Of a stretch of DNA of 64,000 bases, positions 50,551 to 63,106 are shown piece after piece. Below the pieces are notes generated by a model. That model saw only the letters and a list, made by a program, of their open reading frames with translations. It ran no database searches and was not told where the DNA came from. Each line of letters opens with the position of its first letter. Within the stretch, counting starts at the first letter, position 1. The translations under genes were made by a program, and so were the position numbers. This stretch comes from Osmia lignaria lignaria (taxonomy: Eukaryota; Arthropoda; Insecta; Hymenoptera; Megachilidae): positions 25,890,001 through 25,954,000 of the forward strand of contig NW_027478161.1 of the NCBI RefSeq assembly GCF_051020975.1, written 5' to 3'.

Positions 50551-53500
50551 AGAGACCTTTTTTGTAGAGAATTAAGTTTCCTACTTTTTATGTTCTATGA
50601 TATTTTTTGATCAGATGCGTAGTTCTCGAGATATATCAAGATATTTAAAAGTTCCGAAGCCGCACCAACATAATAGAGATACAGAAACACCGTGGCCCCT
50701 TTCTTTGAGATAACTCTGCACTATTACGAGCTGCAAATGCCACTTCCAGCTTAGCTGTGCAGAAGAAGAACAACAAGAAGAAGAAATATCTCGAAATATG
50801 TCCGTCAGGCCCTTTCCCTTCAGATAAATCTGCAAATATCTCGGAAACGAAGCGAGCTATGGCAAAATGCTAAGAGACCTTTTTTGTAGAGAATTATGTT
50901 TCCTACAATTTATGTTCTATGATATTTTTTGATCAGAAGCGTAGTTTTCGAGATATATCGAGATATTTAAAAGTTCCGAAGCCGCACCAACATAATAGAG
51001 ATACAGAAACACCGTGGCCCCTTTCTTTGGGATAACTCTGCACTATTGCGCGCTGCAAATGCCACTTACAGCTTAGCTGTGCAGAAGAAGACCAACAAGA
51101 AGAAGAAATATCTCGAAATATGTCCGTCAGGCCCCTTCCCTTGAGATAAATCTGCAAATATCTCGGAAACGAAGCGAGCTATGGCAAAATGTTAAGAGAC
51201 CTTTTTTGTAGAGAATTCAGTTTCCTACTTTTTATGTTCTATGATATTTTCTGATCAGATGCGTAGTTCTCGAGATATATCGAGATATTTAAAAGTTCCG
51301 AAGCCGCACCAACATAATAGAGATACAGAAACACCGCGGCCCCTTTCTTTGAGATAACTCTGCACTAGTGCGAGCCGCAAATGCCACTTCCAGCTTAGCT
51401 GTGCAGAAGAAGAACAAGAAGAAGAAGAAATATCTCGAAATACGTCCGTCAGGCCCCTTCCCTTGAGATAAATATGCAAATATCTCGGAAACGAAGCGAG
51501 CTATGGCAAAATGTTAAGAGACCTTTTTTGTAGAGAATTAAGTTTCCTACTTTTTATGTTCTATGATATTTTTTGATCAGATGCGTAGTTCTCGAGATAT
51601 ATCATGATATTTAAAAGTTCCGAAGCCGCACCAACATAATAGAGATACAGAAACACCGTGGCCCCTTTCTTTGAGATAACTCTGCACTATTGCGAGCTGC
51701 AAATGCCACTTCCAGCTTAGCTGTGCAGAGGAAGAACAACAAGAAGAAGAAATATCTCGAAATATGTCCGTCAGGCCAGTTGCTTTGAGCTGAATCTGCA
51801 AATATCTCGGAAACGAAGCGAGCTATGGCAAAATGTTAAGAGACGTTTTTTGTAGAGAATTATGTTTCCTACAATTTATGTTCTATGATATTTTTTGATC
51901 AGAAGCGTAGTTTTCGAGATATATCGAGATATTTAAAAGTTCCGAAGACGCACCAACATAATAGAGATACAGAAACACCGTGGCCCCTTTCTTTGAGATA
52001 ACTGTGCACTAGTGCGAGCCGCAAATGCCACTTCCAGCTTAGCTGTGCAGAAGAAGAACAACAAGAAGAAGAAATATCTCGAAATATGTCCGTCAGGCCC
52101 CTTCCCTTGAGATATATCTGCAAATATCTCGGAAACGAAGCGAGCTATGGCAAAATGTTAAGAGACCGTTTTTGTAGAGAATTAAGTTTCCTACTTTTTA
52201 TCTTCTATGATATTTTTTGATCAGACGCGTAGTTCTCGAGATATATCAAGATATTTAAAAGTTCCGAAGCCGCACCAACATAATAGAGATACAGAAACAC
52301 CGTGGCCCCTTTCTTTGAGATAACTCTGCACTATTGCGAGCTGCAAATGCCACTTCCAGCTTAGCTGTGCAGAAGAAGAACAACAAGAAGAAGAAATATC
52401 TCAAAATATGTCCGTCAGGCCCCTTCCCTTGAGATAAATCTGCAAATATCTCGGAAACGAAGCGAGCTATGGCAAAATGTTTAGAGACCTTTCTTGTAGA
52501 GAATTAAGTTTCCTACTTTTTATGTAGTATGATATTTTTTGATCAGATGCGTAGTTCTCGAGATATATCAAGATATTTAAAAGTTCCGAAGCCGCACCAA
52601 CATAATAGAGATACAGAAACACCGTGGCCCCTTTCTTTGAGATAACTCTGCACTATTGCGCGCTGCAAATGCCACTTCCAGCTTAGCTGTGCAGAAGAAG
52701 AACAACAAGAAGAAGAAATATCTCGAAATATGTCCGTCAGGCCCCTTCCCTTGAGATAAATCTGCAAATATCTCGGAAACGAAGCGAGCTATGGCAAAAT
52801 GTTAAGAGACCTTTTTTGTAGAGAATTAAGTTTCCTAGTTTTTATGTTCTATGATATTTTTCGATCAGAGGCGTAGTTCTCGAGATATATCAAGATATTT
52901 AAAAGTTCCGAAGCCGCACCAACATAATAGAGATACAGAAACACCGTGGCCCCTTTCTTTGAGATAACTCTGCACGATTGCGAGCTGGAAATGCCACTTC
53001 CAGTTTAGCTGTGCAGAAGAAGAACAACAAGAAGAAGAAATATCTCGAAATATGTCCATCAGGACCCTTCCCTTGAGATAAATCTGCAAATATCTCGGAA
53101 ACGAAGCGAGCTATGGCAAAATGTTAAGGGACCTTTTTTGTAGAGAATAATGTTTCCTACAATTTACGTTCTATGATATTTTTTGATCAGAAGCGTAGTT
53201 TTCGAGATATATCGAGATATTTAAAGGTTCCGAAGCCGCACCAACATAATAGAGATACAGAAACACCGTGGCCCCTTTCTTTGAGATAACTCTGCACTAT
53301 TGCGAGCTGGAAATGCCACTTCCAGTTAAGCTGTGCAGAAGAAGAACAACAAGAAGAAGAAATATCTCGAAATATGTCCGTTAGGCCCCTTCCCTTGAGA
53401 TAAATCTGCAAATATCTCGGAAACGAAGCGAGCTATGGCAAAATGCTAAAAGACCTTTTTTGTAGAGAATTAAGTTTCCTGCTTTTTATGTTCTATGATA

Positions 53501-54092
53501 TTTTTTGATCAGATGCGTAGTTCTCGAGATATATCAAGATATTTAAAAGTTCCTAAGCCGCACCAACATAATAGAGATACAGAAACACCGTGGCCCCTTT
53601 CTTTGAGATAACTCTGCACTATTGCGAGCTGCAAATGCCACTTCCAGCTTAGCTGTGCAGAGGAAGAACAAAAAGAAGAAGAAATATCTCGAAATATGTC
53701 CGTCAGGCCAGTTCCTTTGAGCTGAATCTGCATATATCTCGGAAACGAAGCGAGCTATGGCAAAATGTTAAGAGACGTTTTTTGTAGAGAATTATGTTTC
53801 CTACAATTTATGTTCTATGATATTTTTTGATCAGAAGCGTAGTTCTCGAGATATATCGAGATATTTAAAAGTTCCGAAGCCGCACCAACATAATAGGGAT
53901 ACAGAAACACCGTGGCCCCTTTCTTTGAGATAACTCTGCACTAGTGCGAGCCGCAAATGCCACTTCCAGCTTAGCTGTGCAGAAGAGGAACAACAAGAAG
54001 AAGAAATATCTCGAAATATGTCCGTCAGGCCCCTTCCCTTGAGATAAATCTGCAAATATCTCGGAAACGGAGAGAGCTATGGTAAAATGTTA
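50551..54092 (+). repeat. Eleven monomers: rearranged derivatives of the preceding hexamer
   Basis: Monomers at 51517, 51839 and 52161 repeat the first three of the hexamer (GCCAGTTGCTTTGAG, CGAAGACGCACC, CAGACGCG with TCTCAAAATATG). The fourth type is then skipped. The GTTTAGAGACC/TATGTAGTATG left half appears at 52483 and the CCATCAGGACCC right half at 52805, on different monomers. GACCGTTTTTG here against GACCGTATTTG in the hexamers suggests that the hexamer form is derived. Monomers at 50873 and 51195 combine TTGGGATAAC/CACTTACAGC and GAAGAAGACC variants from both sides. Confidence 0.75.
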
Positions 54093-57000
54093 AGAGACCT
54101 TTTTTGTAGAGAATTAAGTTTCCTACTTTTCATGTTCTATGATATTTTTTGATCAGATGCGCAGTTCTCGAGATATATCCAGATATTTAAAAGTTCCGAA
54201 GCGGCACCAACATAATCGAGATACAGACACACCGTGGCCCCTTTCTTTGAGGTAACTCTGCACTATTGCGAGCTGCAAATGCCACTTCCAGCTTAGCTGT
54301 GCAGAAGAAGAACAACAAGAAGAAGAAATATCTCGAAATATGTCCGTCAGGCCCCTTCCCTTGAGATAAATCTGCAAATATCTCGGAAACGAAGCGAGCT
54401 ATGGCAAAATGTTAAGAGACGGCTTTTGTAGAGAATTATGTTTCCTACAATTTATGTTCTATGATATTTTTTGATCAGAAGCGTAGTTTTCGAGATATAT
54501 CGAGATATTTAAAAGTTCCGAAGCCGCACCAACATAATAGAGATACAGAAACACCGTGGCCCCTTTCTTTCAGATAACTATGCACTAGTGCGAGCTGCAA
54601 ATGCCACTTCCAGCTTAGCTGTGCAGAAGAAGAACAACAAGAAGAAGAAATATCTCGAAATATGTCCGTCAGGCCCCTTCCCTTGAGATAAATCTGCAAA
54701 TATCGCGGAAACGAAGCGAGCTATTGCAAAATGTTAAGAGACCTTTTTTGTAGAGAATTGAGTTTCCTACTTTTTATGTTCTATGAAATTTTTTGATCAG
54801 ATGCGTAGTTCTCGAGATATATCAAGATATTTAAAAGTTAAGAAGCCGCACCAACATAATAGAGATACAGAAACACCGTGGCCCCTTTCATTGAGATAAC
54901 TCTGCACTAGTGCGAGCCGCAAATGCCGCTTCCAGCTTAGCTGTGCAGAAGAAGAACAACAAGAAGAAGAAATATCTCGAAATATGTCCGCCAGGCCCCT
55001 TCCCTCGAGATAAATCTGCAAATATCTCGGAAACGAAGCGAGCTATGGCAAAATGTTAAGAGACCTTTTTTGTAGAGGATTAAGTTTCCTACTTTTTATG
55101 GTCTATGATATTTTTCGATCAGAGGCGTAGTTCTCGAGATATATCAAGATATTTGAAAGTTCCGAGGCCGCACCAACATAATAGAGATACAGAAACACCG
55201 TGGCCCCTTTCTTTGAGATAACTCTGCACTAGTGCGAGCCGCAAATGCCGCTTCCAGCTTAGCTGTGCAGAAGAAGAACAACAAGAAGAAGAAATATCTC
55301 GAAATATGTCCGTCAGGCCCCTTCCCTCGAGATAAATCTGCAAATATCTCGGAAACGAAGCGAGCTATGGCAAAATGATAAGAGACCTTTTTTGTAGAGA
55401 ATTAAGTTTCCTACTTTTTATGTTCTATGATATTTTTTGATCGGATGCGTAGTTCTCGAGATATATCAAGATATTTAAAAGTTCCGAAGCGGCACCAACA
55501 TAATAGAGATACAGACACACCGTGGCCCCTTTCTTTGAGGTAACTCTGCACTATTGCGAGCTGCAAATGCCACTTCCAGCTTAGCTGTGCAGAAGAAGAA
55601 CAACAAGAAGAAGAAATATCTCGAAATATGTCCGTCAGGCCCCTTCCCTTGAGATAAATCTGCAAATATCTCGGAAACCAAGCGAGCTATGGCAAAATGT
55701 TAAGAGACCTTTTTTGTAGAGAATTATGTTTCCTACAATTTATGTTCTCTGATATTTTTTGATCAGAAGCGTAGTTTTCGAGATATATCGAGATATTTAA
55801 AAGTTCCGAAGCCGCACCAACATAATAGAGATACAGAAACACCGTGGCCCCTTTCTTTGAGATAACTCTGCACTATTGCGACCTGCAAATGCCACTTCCA
55901 GCTTAGCTGTGCAGAAGAGGAACAACAAGAAGAAGAAATATCTCGGAATATGTCCGTCAGGCCCCTTCCCTTGAGCTAAATCTGCAAATATCTCGGAAAC
56001 GATGCCAGCTATGGGAAAATGTTAAGAGACCTTTTTTGTAGAGAATTATGTTTCCTACAATTTATGTTCTATGATATTTTTTGATCAGAAGCGTAGTTTT
56101 CGAGATATATCGAGATATTTAAAAGTTCCGAAGCCGCACCAACATAATAGAGATACAGAAACACCGTGGCCCCTTTCTTTGAGATAACTCTGCACTATTG
56201 CGAGCTGTAAATGCCACTTCCAGCTTAGCTGTGCAGAAGAAGAACAACAAGAAGAAGAAATATCTCGAAATATGTCCGTCAGGCCCCTTCCCTTGAGATA
56301 TATCTGCAAATATCTCGGAAACGAAGCGAGCTATGGCAAAATGTTAAGAGACCTTTTTTGTAGAGAATTATGTTTCCTACTTTTCATGTTCTATGATATT
56401 TTTTGATCAGATGCGTAATTCTCGAGATATATCGAGATATTTACAAGTTCCGAAGCCGCACCAACATAATAGAGATACAGAAACACCGTGGCCGCTTTCT
56501 TTCAGATAACTATGCACTAGTGCGAGCTGCAAATGCCACTTCCAGCTTAGCTGTGCAGAAGAAGAACAACAAGAAGAAGAAATATCTCGAAATATGTCCG
56601 TCAGGCCCCTTACCATGAGATAAATCTGCAAATATCTCGGAAACGAAGCGAGCTATGGCAAAATGTTAAGAGACCTTTTTTGTAGAGAATTAAGTTTCCT
56701 ACTTTTTATCTTCTATGATATTTTCTGATCAGATTCGTAGTTCTCGAGATATATCAAGATATTTAAAAGTTCCGAAGCCGCACCAACATAATAGAGATAC
56801 AGAAACACCGTGGCCCCTCTCTTTGAGATAACTCTGCACTATTGCGAGCTGGAAATGCCACGTCCAGTTTAGCTGTGCAGAAGAATAACAACAAGAAGAA
56901 GAAATATCTCGAAATATGTCCGTCAGGCCCCTTCCCTTGAGATAAATCTGCAAATATCTCGGAAACGAAGCGAGCTATGGCAAAATGTTAAGAGACCTTT

Positions 57001-58921
57001 TTTGTAGAGAATTATGTTTCCTACTTTTTATGCTCTATGATATTTTTTGATCAGACGCGCAGCTCTCGAGATATATCAAGATATTTAAAAGTTCCGAAGC
57101 CGCACCAACATAATAGAGATACAGAAACACAGTGGCCCCTTTCTTTGAGATAACTCTGCACTATTGCGAGCTGCAAATGCCACTTCCAGCTTAGCTGTGC
57201 AGAAGAAGAACAACAAGAAGAAGAAATATCTCGAAATATGTCCGTCAGGCCCCTTCCCTTGAGATAAATCTGCAAATATCTCGGAAACGAAGCGAGCTAT
57301 GGCAAAATGTTAAGATACCTTATGTGTAGAGAATTAAGTTTCCTACTTTTTATGTTCTATGGTATTTTTTGATCAGATGCGTAGTTCTCGAGATATATCA
57401 AGATATTTAAAAGTTCCGAAGCCCCACCAACATAATAGAGATACAGAAACACCGTGGCCCCTCTCTTTGAGATAACTCTGCACAATTGCGAGCTGCAAAT
57501 GCCACTTCCAGCTTAGCTGTGCAGAAGAAGAACAACAAGAAGAAGAAATATCTCGAAATATGTCCGTCAGGCCCCTTCCCTTGAGATAAATCGGCAAGTA
57601 TCTCGGAAACGAAGCGAGCTATGGCAAAATGTTAAGAGACCTTTTTTGTAGACAATTATGTTTCCTACAATTTATGTTCTATGATATTTTTTGATCAGAT
57701 GCGTAGTTCTCGAGATATATCAAGATATTTAAAAGGTCCGAAGCCGCACCAACATAATAGAGATACAGAAACACCGTGGCCCCTCTCTTTGAGATAACTC
57801 TGCACTATTGCGAGCTGGAAATGCCACGTCCAGTTTAGCTGTGCAGAAGAATAACAACAAGAAGAAGAAATATCTCGAAATATGTCCGTCAGGCCCCTTC
57901 CCTTGAGATAAATCTGCAAATATCTCGGAAACGAAGCGAGCTATGGCAAAATGTTAAGAGACCTTTTTTGTAGAGAATTATGTTTCCTACTTTTTATGTT
58001 CTATGATATTTTTTGATCAGACGCGTAGATCTCGAGATATATCAAGATATTTAAAAGTTCCGAAGCCGCACCAACATAATAGAGATACAGAAACACCGTG
58101 GCCCCTTTCTTTGAGATAACTCTGCACTATTGCGAGCTGCAAATGCCACTTCCAGCTTAGCTGTGCAGAAGAAGAACAACAAGAAGAAGAAATATCTCGA
58201 AATATGTCCGTCAGGCCCCTTCCCTTGAGATAAATCTGCAAATATCTCGGAAACGAAGCGAGCTATGGCAAAATGTTAAGAGACCTTATGTGTAGAGAAT
58301 TAAGTTTCCTACTTTTTATGTTCTATGGTATTTTTTGATCAGATGCGTAGTTCTCGAGATATATCAAGATATTTAAAAGTTCCGAAGCCGCACCAACATA
58401 ATAGAGATACAGAAACACCGTGGCCCCTCTCTTTGAGATAACTCTGCACTATTGCGAGCTGGAAATGCCACTTCCAGTTTAGCTGTGCAGAAGAAGAACA
58501 ACAAGAAGAAGAAATATCTCGAAATATGTCCGTTAGGCCCCTTCCCTTGAGATAAATCTGCAAATATCTCGGAAACGAAGCGAGCTATGGCAAAATGTTA
58601 ACAGACTTTTTTGTAGAGAATTAAGTTTCCTACTTTTTATGTTCTATGATATTTTTTGATCAAACGCGTAGTTCTCGAGATATATCAAGATAATTAAAAG
58701 TTCCGAAGCCGCACCAACATAATAGAGATACAGAAACACCGTGGCCCCTCTCTTTGAGATAACTCTGCACTATTGCGAGCTGGAAATGCCACTTCCAGTT
58801 TAGCTGTGCAGAAGAAGAACAACAAGAAGAAGAAATATCTCGAAATATGTCCGTTAGGCCCCTTCCCTTGAGATAAATCTGCAAATATCTCGGAAACGAA
58901 GCGAGCTATGGCAAAATGCTA
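54093..58921 (+). repeat. 15-monomer higher-order repeat unit (4,829 bp), copy 1
   Basis: Long unit repeated from 58922. Markers in order: AAGCGGCACC with GACACACCG and GAGGTAAC; TTTCAGATAACTATG; AAAGTTAAGAAGCC; TTGAAAGTTCCGAGG; TGATCGGATGCG; GAAACCAAGCG; GATGCCAGCTATGGG; ATTTACAAGTTCC; CACGTCCAG with GAAGAATAAC; CAGACGCGCAGCTC; ACCTTATGTGTAG with ATGGTATT; and GTTAACAGACTTTTTTG (one base lost near 58606). Two of its monomers are collapsed into their neighbours in copy 2. Confidence 0.9.
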
Positions 58922-59565
58922 AAAGACCTTTTTTGTAGAGAATTAAGTTTCCTGCTTTTTATGTTCTATGATATTTTTTGATCAGATGCGTAGTTCTCGA
59001 GATATATCAAGATATTTAAAAGTTCCGAAGCGGCACCAACATAATAGAGATACAGACACACCGTGGCCCCTTTCTTTGAGGTAACTCTGCACTATTGCGA
59101 GCTGCAAATGCCACTTCCAGCTTAGCTGTGCAGAAGAAGAACAACAAGAAGAAGAAATATCTCGAAATATGTCCGTCAGGCCCCTTCCCTTGAGATAAAT
59201 CTGCAAATATCTCGGAAACGAAGCGAGCTATGGCAAAATGTTAAGAGACGTCTTTTGTAGAGAATTATGTTTCCTACAATTTATGTTCTATGATATTTTT
59301 TGATCAGAAGCGTAGTTTTCGAGATATATCGAGATATTTAAAAGTTCCGAAGCCGCACCAACATAATAGAGATACAGAAACACCGTGGCCCCTTTCTTTC
59401 AGATAACTATGCACTAGTGCGAGCTGCAAATGCCACTTCCAGCTTAGCTGTGCAGAAGAAGAACAACAAGAAGAAGAAATATCTCGAAATATGTCCGTCA
59501 GGCCCCTTCCCTTGAGATAAATCTGCAAATATCTCGGAAACGAAGCGAGCTATTGCAAAATGTTA

Positions 59566-59887
59566 AGAGACCTTTTTTGTAGAGAATTGAGTTTCCTACT
59601 TTTTATGTTCTATGAAATTTTTTGATCAGATGCGTAGTTCTCGAGATATATCAAGATATTTAAAAGTTAAGAAGCCGCACCAACATAATAGAGATACAGA
59701 AACACCGTGGCCCCTTTCTTTGAGATAACTCTGCACTAGTGCGAGCCGCAAATGCCGCTTCCAGCTTAGCTGTGCAGAAGAAGAACAACAAGAAGAAGAA
59801 ATATCTCGAAATATGTCCGTCAGGCCCCTTCCCTCGAGATAAATCTGCAAATATCTCGGAAACGAAGCGAGCTATGGCAAAATGATA
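59566..59887 (+). repeat. Hybrid monomer at an in-register exchange (15/13-mer unit, first site)
   Basis: The left part (AATTGAGTTTCC, CTATGAAATTTTTT, AAAGTTAAGAAGCC) matches 54737-55058. The right end (AAAATGATAAGAG, CGTCAGG with CCCTCGAG) matches 55059-55380. Copy 1 has both monomers, copy 2 has this single one. The switch lies between about 59673 and 59815. Confidence 0.75.
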
Positions 59888-61819
59888 AGAGACCTTTTTT
59901 GTAGAGAATTAAGTTTCCTACTTTTTATGTTCTATGATATTTTTTGATCGGATGCGTAGTTCTCGAGATATATCAAGATATTTAAAAGTTCCGAAGCGGC
60001 ACCAACATAATAGAGATACAGACACACCGTGGCCCCTTTCTTTGAGGTAACTCTGCACTATTGCGAGCTGCAAATGCCACTTCCAGCTTAGCTGTGCAGA
60101 AGAAGAACAACAAGAAGAAGAAATATCTCGAAATATGTCCGTCAGGCCCCTTCCCTTGAGATAAATCTGCAAATATCTCGGAAACCAAGCGAGCTATGGC
60201 AAAATGTTAAGAGACCTTTTTTGTAGAGAATTATGTTTCCTACAATTTATGTTCTCTGATATTTTTTGATCAGAAGCGTAGTTTTCGAGATATATCGAGA
60301 TATTTAAAAGTTCCGAAGCCGCACCAACATAATAGAGATACAGAAACACCGTGGCCCCTTTCTTTGAGATAACTCTGCACTATTGCGACCTGCAAATGCC
60401 ACTTCCAGCTTAGCTGTGCAGAAGAGGAACAACAAGAAGAAGAAATATCTCGGAATATGTCCGTCAGGCCCCTTCCCTTGAGCTAAATCTGCAAATATCT
60501 CGGAAACGATGCCAGCTATGGGAAAATGTTAAGAGACCTTTTTTGTAGAGAATTATGTTTCCTACAATTTATGTTCTATGATATTTTTTGATCAGAAGCG
60601 TAGTTTTCGAGATATATCGAGATATTTAAAAGTTCCGAAGCCGCACCAACATAATAGAGATACAGAAACACCGTGGCCCCTTTCTTTGAGATAACTCTGC
60701 ACTATTGCGAGCTGTAAATGCCACTTCCAGCTTAGCTGTGCAGAAGAAGAACAACAAGAAGAAGAAATATCTCGAAATATGTCCGTCAGGCCCCTTCCCT
60801 TGAGATATATCTGCAAATATCTCGGAAACGAAGCGAGCTATGGCAAAATGTTAAGAGACCTTTTTTGTAGAGAATTATGTTTCCTACAATTTATGTTCTA
60901 TGATATTTTTTGATCAGAAGCGTAGTTTTCGAGATATATCGAGATATTTACAAGTTCCGAAGCCGCACCAACATAATAGAGATACAGAAACACCGTGGCC
61001 CCTTTCTTTCAGATAACTATGCACTAGTGCGAGCTGCAAATGCCACTTCCAGCTTAGCTGTGCAGAAGAAGAACAACAAGAAGAAGAAATATCTCGAAAT
61101 ATGTCCGTCAGGCCCCTTACCATGAGATAAATCTGCAAATATCTCGGAAACGAAGCGAGCTATGGCAAAATGTTAAGAGACCTTTTTTGTAGAGAATTAA
61201 GTTTCCTACTTTTTATCTTCTATGATATTTTCTGATCAGATTCGTAGTTCTCGAGATATATCAAGATATTTAAAAGTTCCGAAGCCGCACCAACATAATA
61301 GAGATACAGAAACACCGTGGCCCCTCTCTTTGAGATAACTCTGCACTATTGCGAGCTGGAAATGCCACGTCCAGTTTAGCTGTGCAGAAGAATAACAACA
61401 AGAAGAAGAAATATCTCGAAATATGTCCGTCAGGCCCCTTCCCTTGAGATAAATCTGCAAATATCTCGGAAACGAAGCGAGCTATGGCAAAATGTTAAGA
61501 GACCTTTTTTGTAGAGAATTATGTTTCCTACTTTTTATGCTCTATGATATTTTTTGATCAGACGCGCAGCTCTCGAGATATATCAAGATATTTAAAAGTT
61601 CCGAAGCCGCACCAACATAATAGAGATACAGAAACACAGTGGCCCCTTTCTTTGAGATAACTCTGCACTATTGCGAGCTGCAAATGCCACTTCCAGCTTA
61701 GCTGTGCAGAAGAAGAACAACAAGAAGAAGAAATATCTCGAAATATGTCCGTCAGGCCCCTTCCCTTGAGATAAATCTGCAAATATCTCGGAAACGAAGC
61801 GAGCTATGGCAAAATGTTA

Positions 61820-62141
61820 AGATACCTTATGTGTAGAGAATTAAGTTTCCTACCTTTTATGTTCTATGGTATTTTTTGATCAGATGCGTAGTTCTCGAGA
61901 TATATCAAGATATTTAAAAGTTCCGAAGCCGCACCAACATAATAGAGATACAGAAACACCGTGGCCCCTCTCTTTGAGATAACTCTGCACTATTGCGAGC
62001 TGGAAATGCCACGTCCAGTTTAGCTGTGCAGAAGAATAACAACAAGAACAAGAAATATCTCGAAATATGTCCGTCAGGCCCCTTCCCTTGAGATAAATCT
62101 GCAAATATCTCGGAAACGAAGCGAGCTAAGGCAAAATGTTA
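61820..62141 (+). repeat. Hybrid monomer at an in-register exchange (15/13-mer unit, second site)
   Basis: The left part (GATACCTTATGTGTAG just at the start, ATGGTATTTTTTG) matches 57313-57634. The right part (GCTGGAAATGCCACGTCCAG, GAAGAATAAC) matches 57635-57956. Copy 1 carries both monomers separately. The switch lies between about 61870 and 62000. Confidence 0.8.
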
Positions 62142-63106
62142 AGAGACCTTTTTTGTAGAGAATTATGTTTCCTACTTTTTATGTTCTATGATATTTTTTG
62201 ATCAGACGCGTAGTTCTCGAGATATATCAAGATATTTAAAAGTTCCGAAGCCGCACCAACATAATAGAGATACAGAAACACCGTGGCCCCTTTCTTTGAG
62301 ATAACTCTGCACTATTGCGAGCTGCAAATGCCACTTCCAGCTTAGCTGTGCAGAAGAAGAACAACAAGAAGAAGAAATATCTCGAAATATGTCCGTCAGG
62401 CCCCTTCCCTTGAGATAAATCTGCAAATATCTCGGAAACGAAGCGAGCTATGGCAAAATGTTAAGAGACCTTATGTGTAGAGAATTAAGTTTCCTACTTT
62501 TTATGTTCTATGGTATTTTTTGATCAGATGCGTAGTTCTCGAGATATATCAAGATATTTAAAAGTTCCGAAGCCGCACCAACATAATAGAGATACAGAAA
62601 CACCGTGGCCCCTCTCTTTGAGATAACTCTGCACTATTGCGAGCTGGAAATGCCACTTCCAGTTTAGCTGTGCAGAAGAAGAACAACAAGAAGAAGAAAT
62701 ATCTCGAAATATGTCCGTTAGGCCCCTTCCCTTGAGATAAATCTGCAAATATCTCGGAAACGAAGCGAGCTATGGCAAAATGTTAACAGACTTTTTTGTA
62801 GAGAATTAAGTTTCCTACTTTTTATGTTCTATGATATTTTTTGATCAGACGCGTAGTTCTCGAGATATATCAAGATAATTAAAAGTTCCGAAGCCGCACC
62901 AACATAATAGAGATACAGAAACATCGTGGCCCCTCTCTTTGAGATAACTCTGCACTATTGCGAGCTGGAAATGCCACTTCCAGTTTAGCTGTGCAGAAGA
63001 AGAACAACAAGAAGAAGAAATATCTCGAAATATGTCCGTTAGGCCGCTTCCCTTGAGATAAATCTGCAAATATCTCGGAAACGAAGCGAGCTATGGCAAA
63101 ATGTTA

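Larger units (their letters stand above)
58922..63106 (+). repeat. 13-monomer higher-order repeat unit (4,185 bp), copy 2
   Basis: This copy has the same marker order as copy 1 but two monomers fewer. The losses are at 59566-59887 and 61820-62141, each a hybrid monomer. The one-base loss is inherited again near 62791, and a third example follows at 63112 in the tail. Copy 1 and copy 2 otherwise agree closely: GAAACCAAGCG (55673, 60180), GATGCCAGC (56000, 60507), ATTTACAAGTTCC (56439, 60946), CACAGTGGCC (57127, 61634). Confidence 0.9.

Noticed and set aside
7868..50567. Plus-strand open frames of about 65 codons in a subset of monomers
   Set aside because: They exist only where a monomer allele (GAGCTAC or GACCTGC types) happens to remove a stop. 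They overlap the opposite-strand frame and have no conserved start context, so they are by-products of sequence variants.
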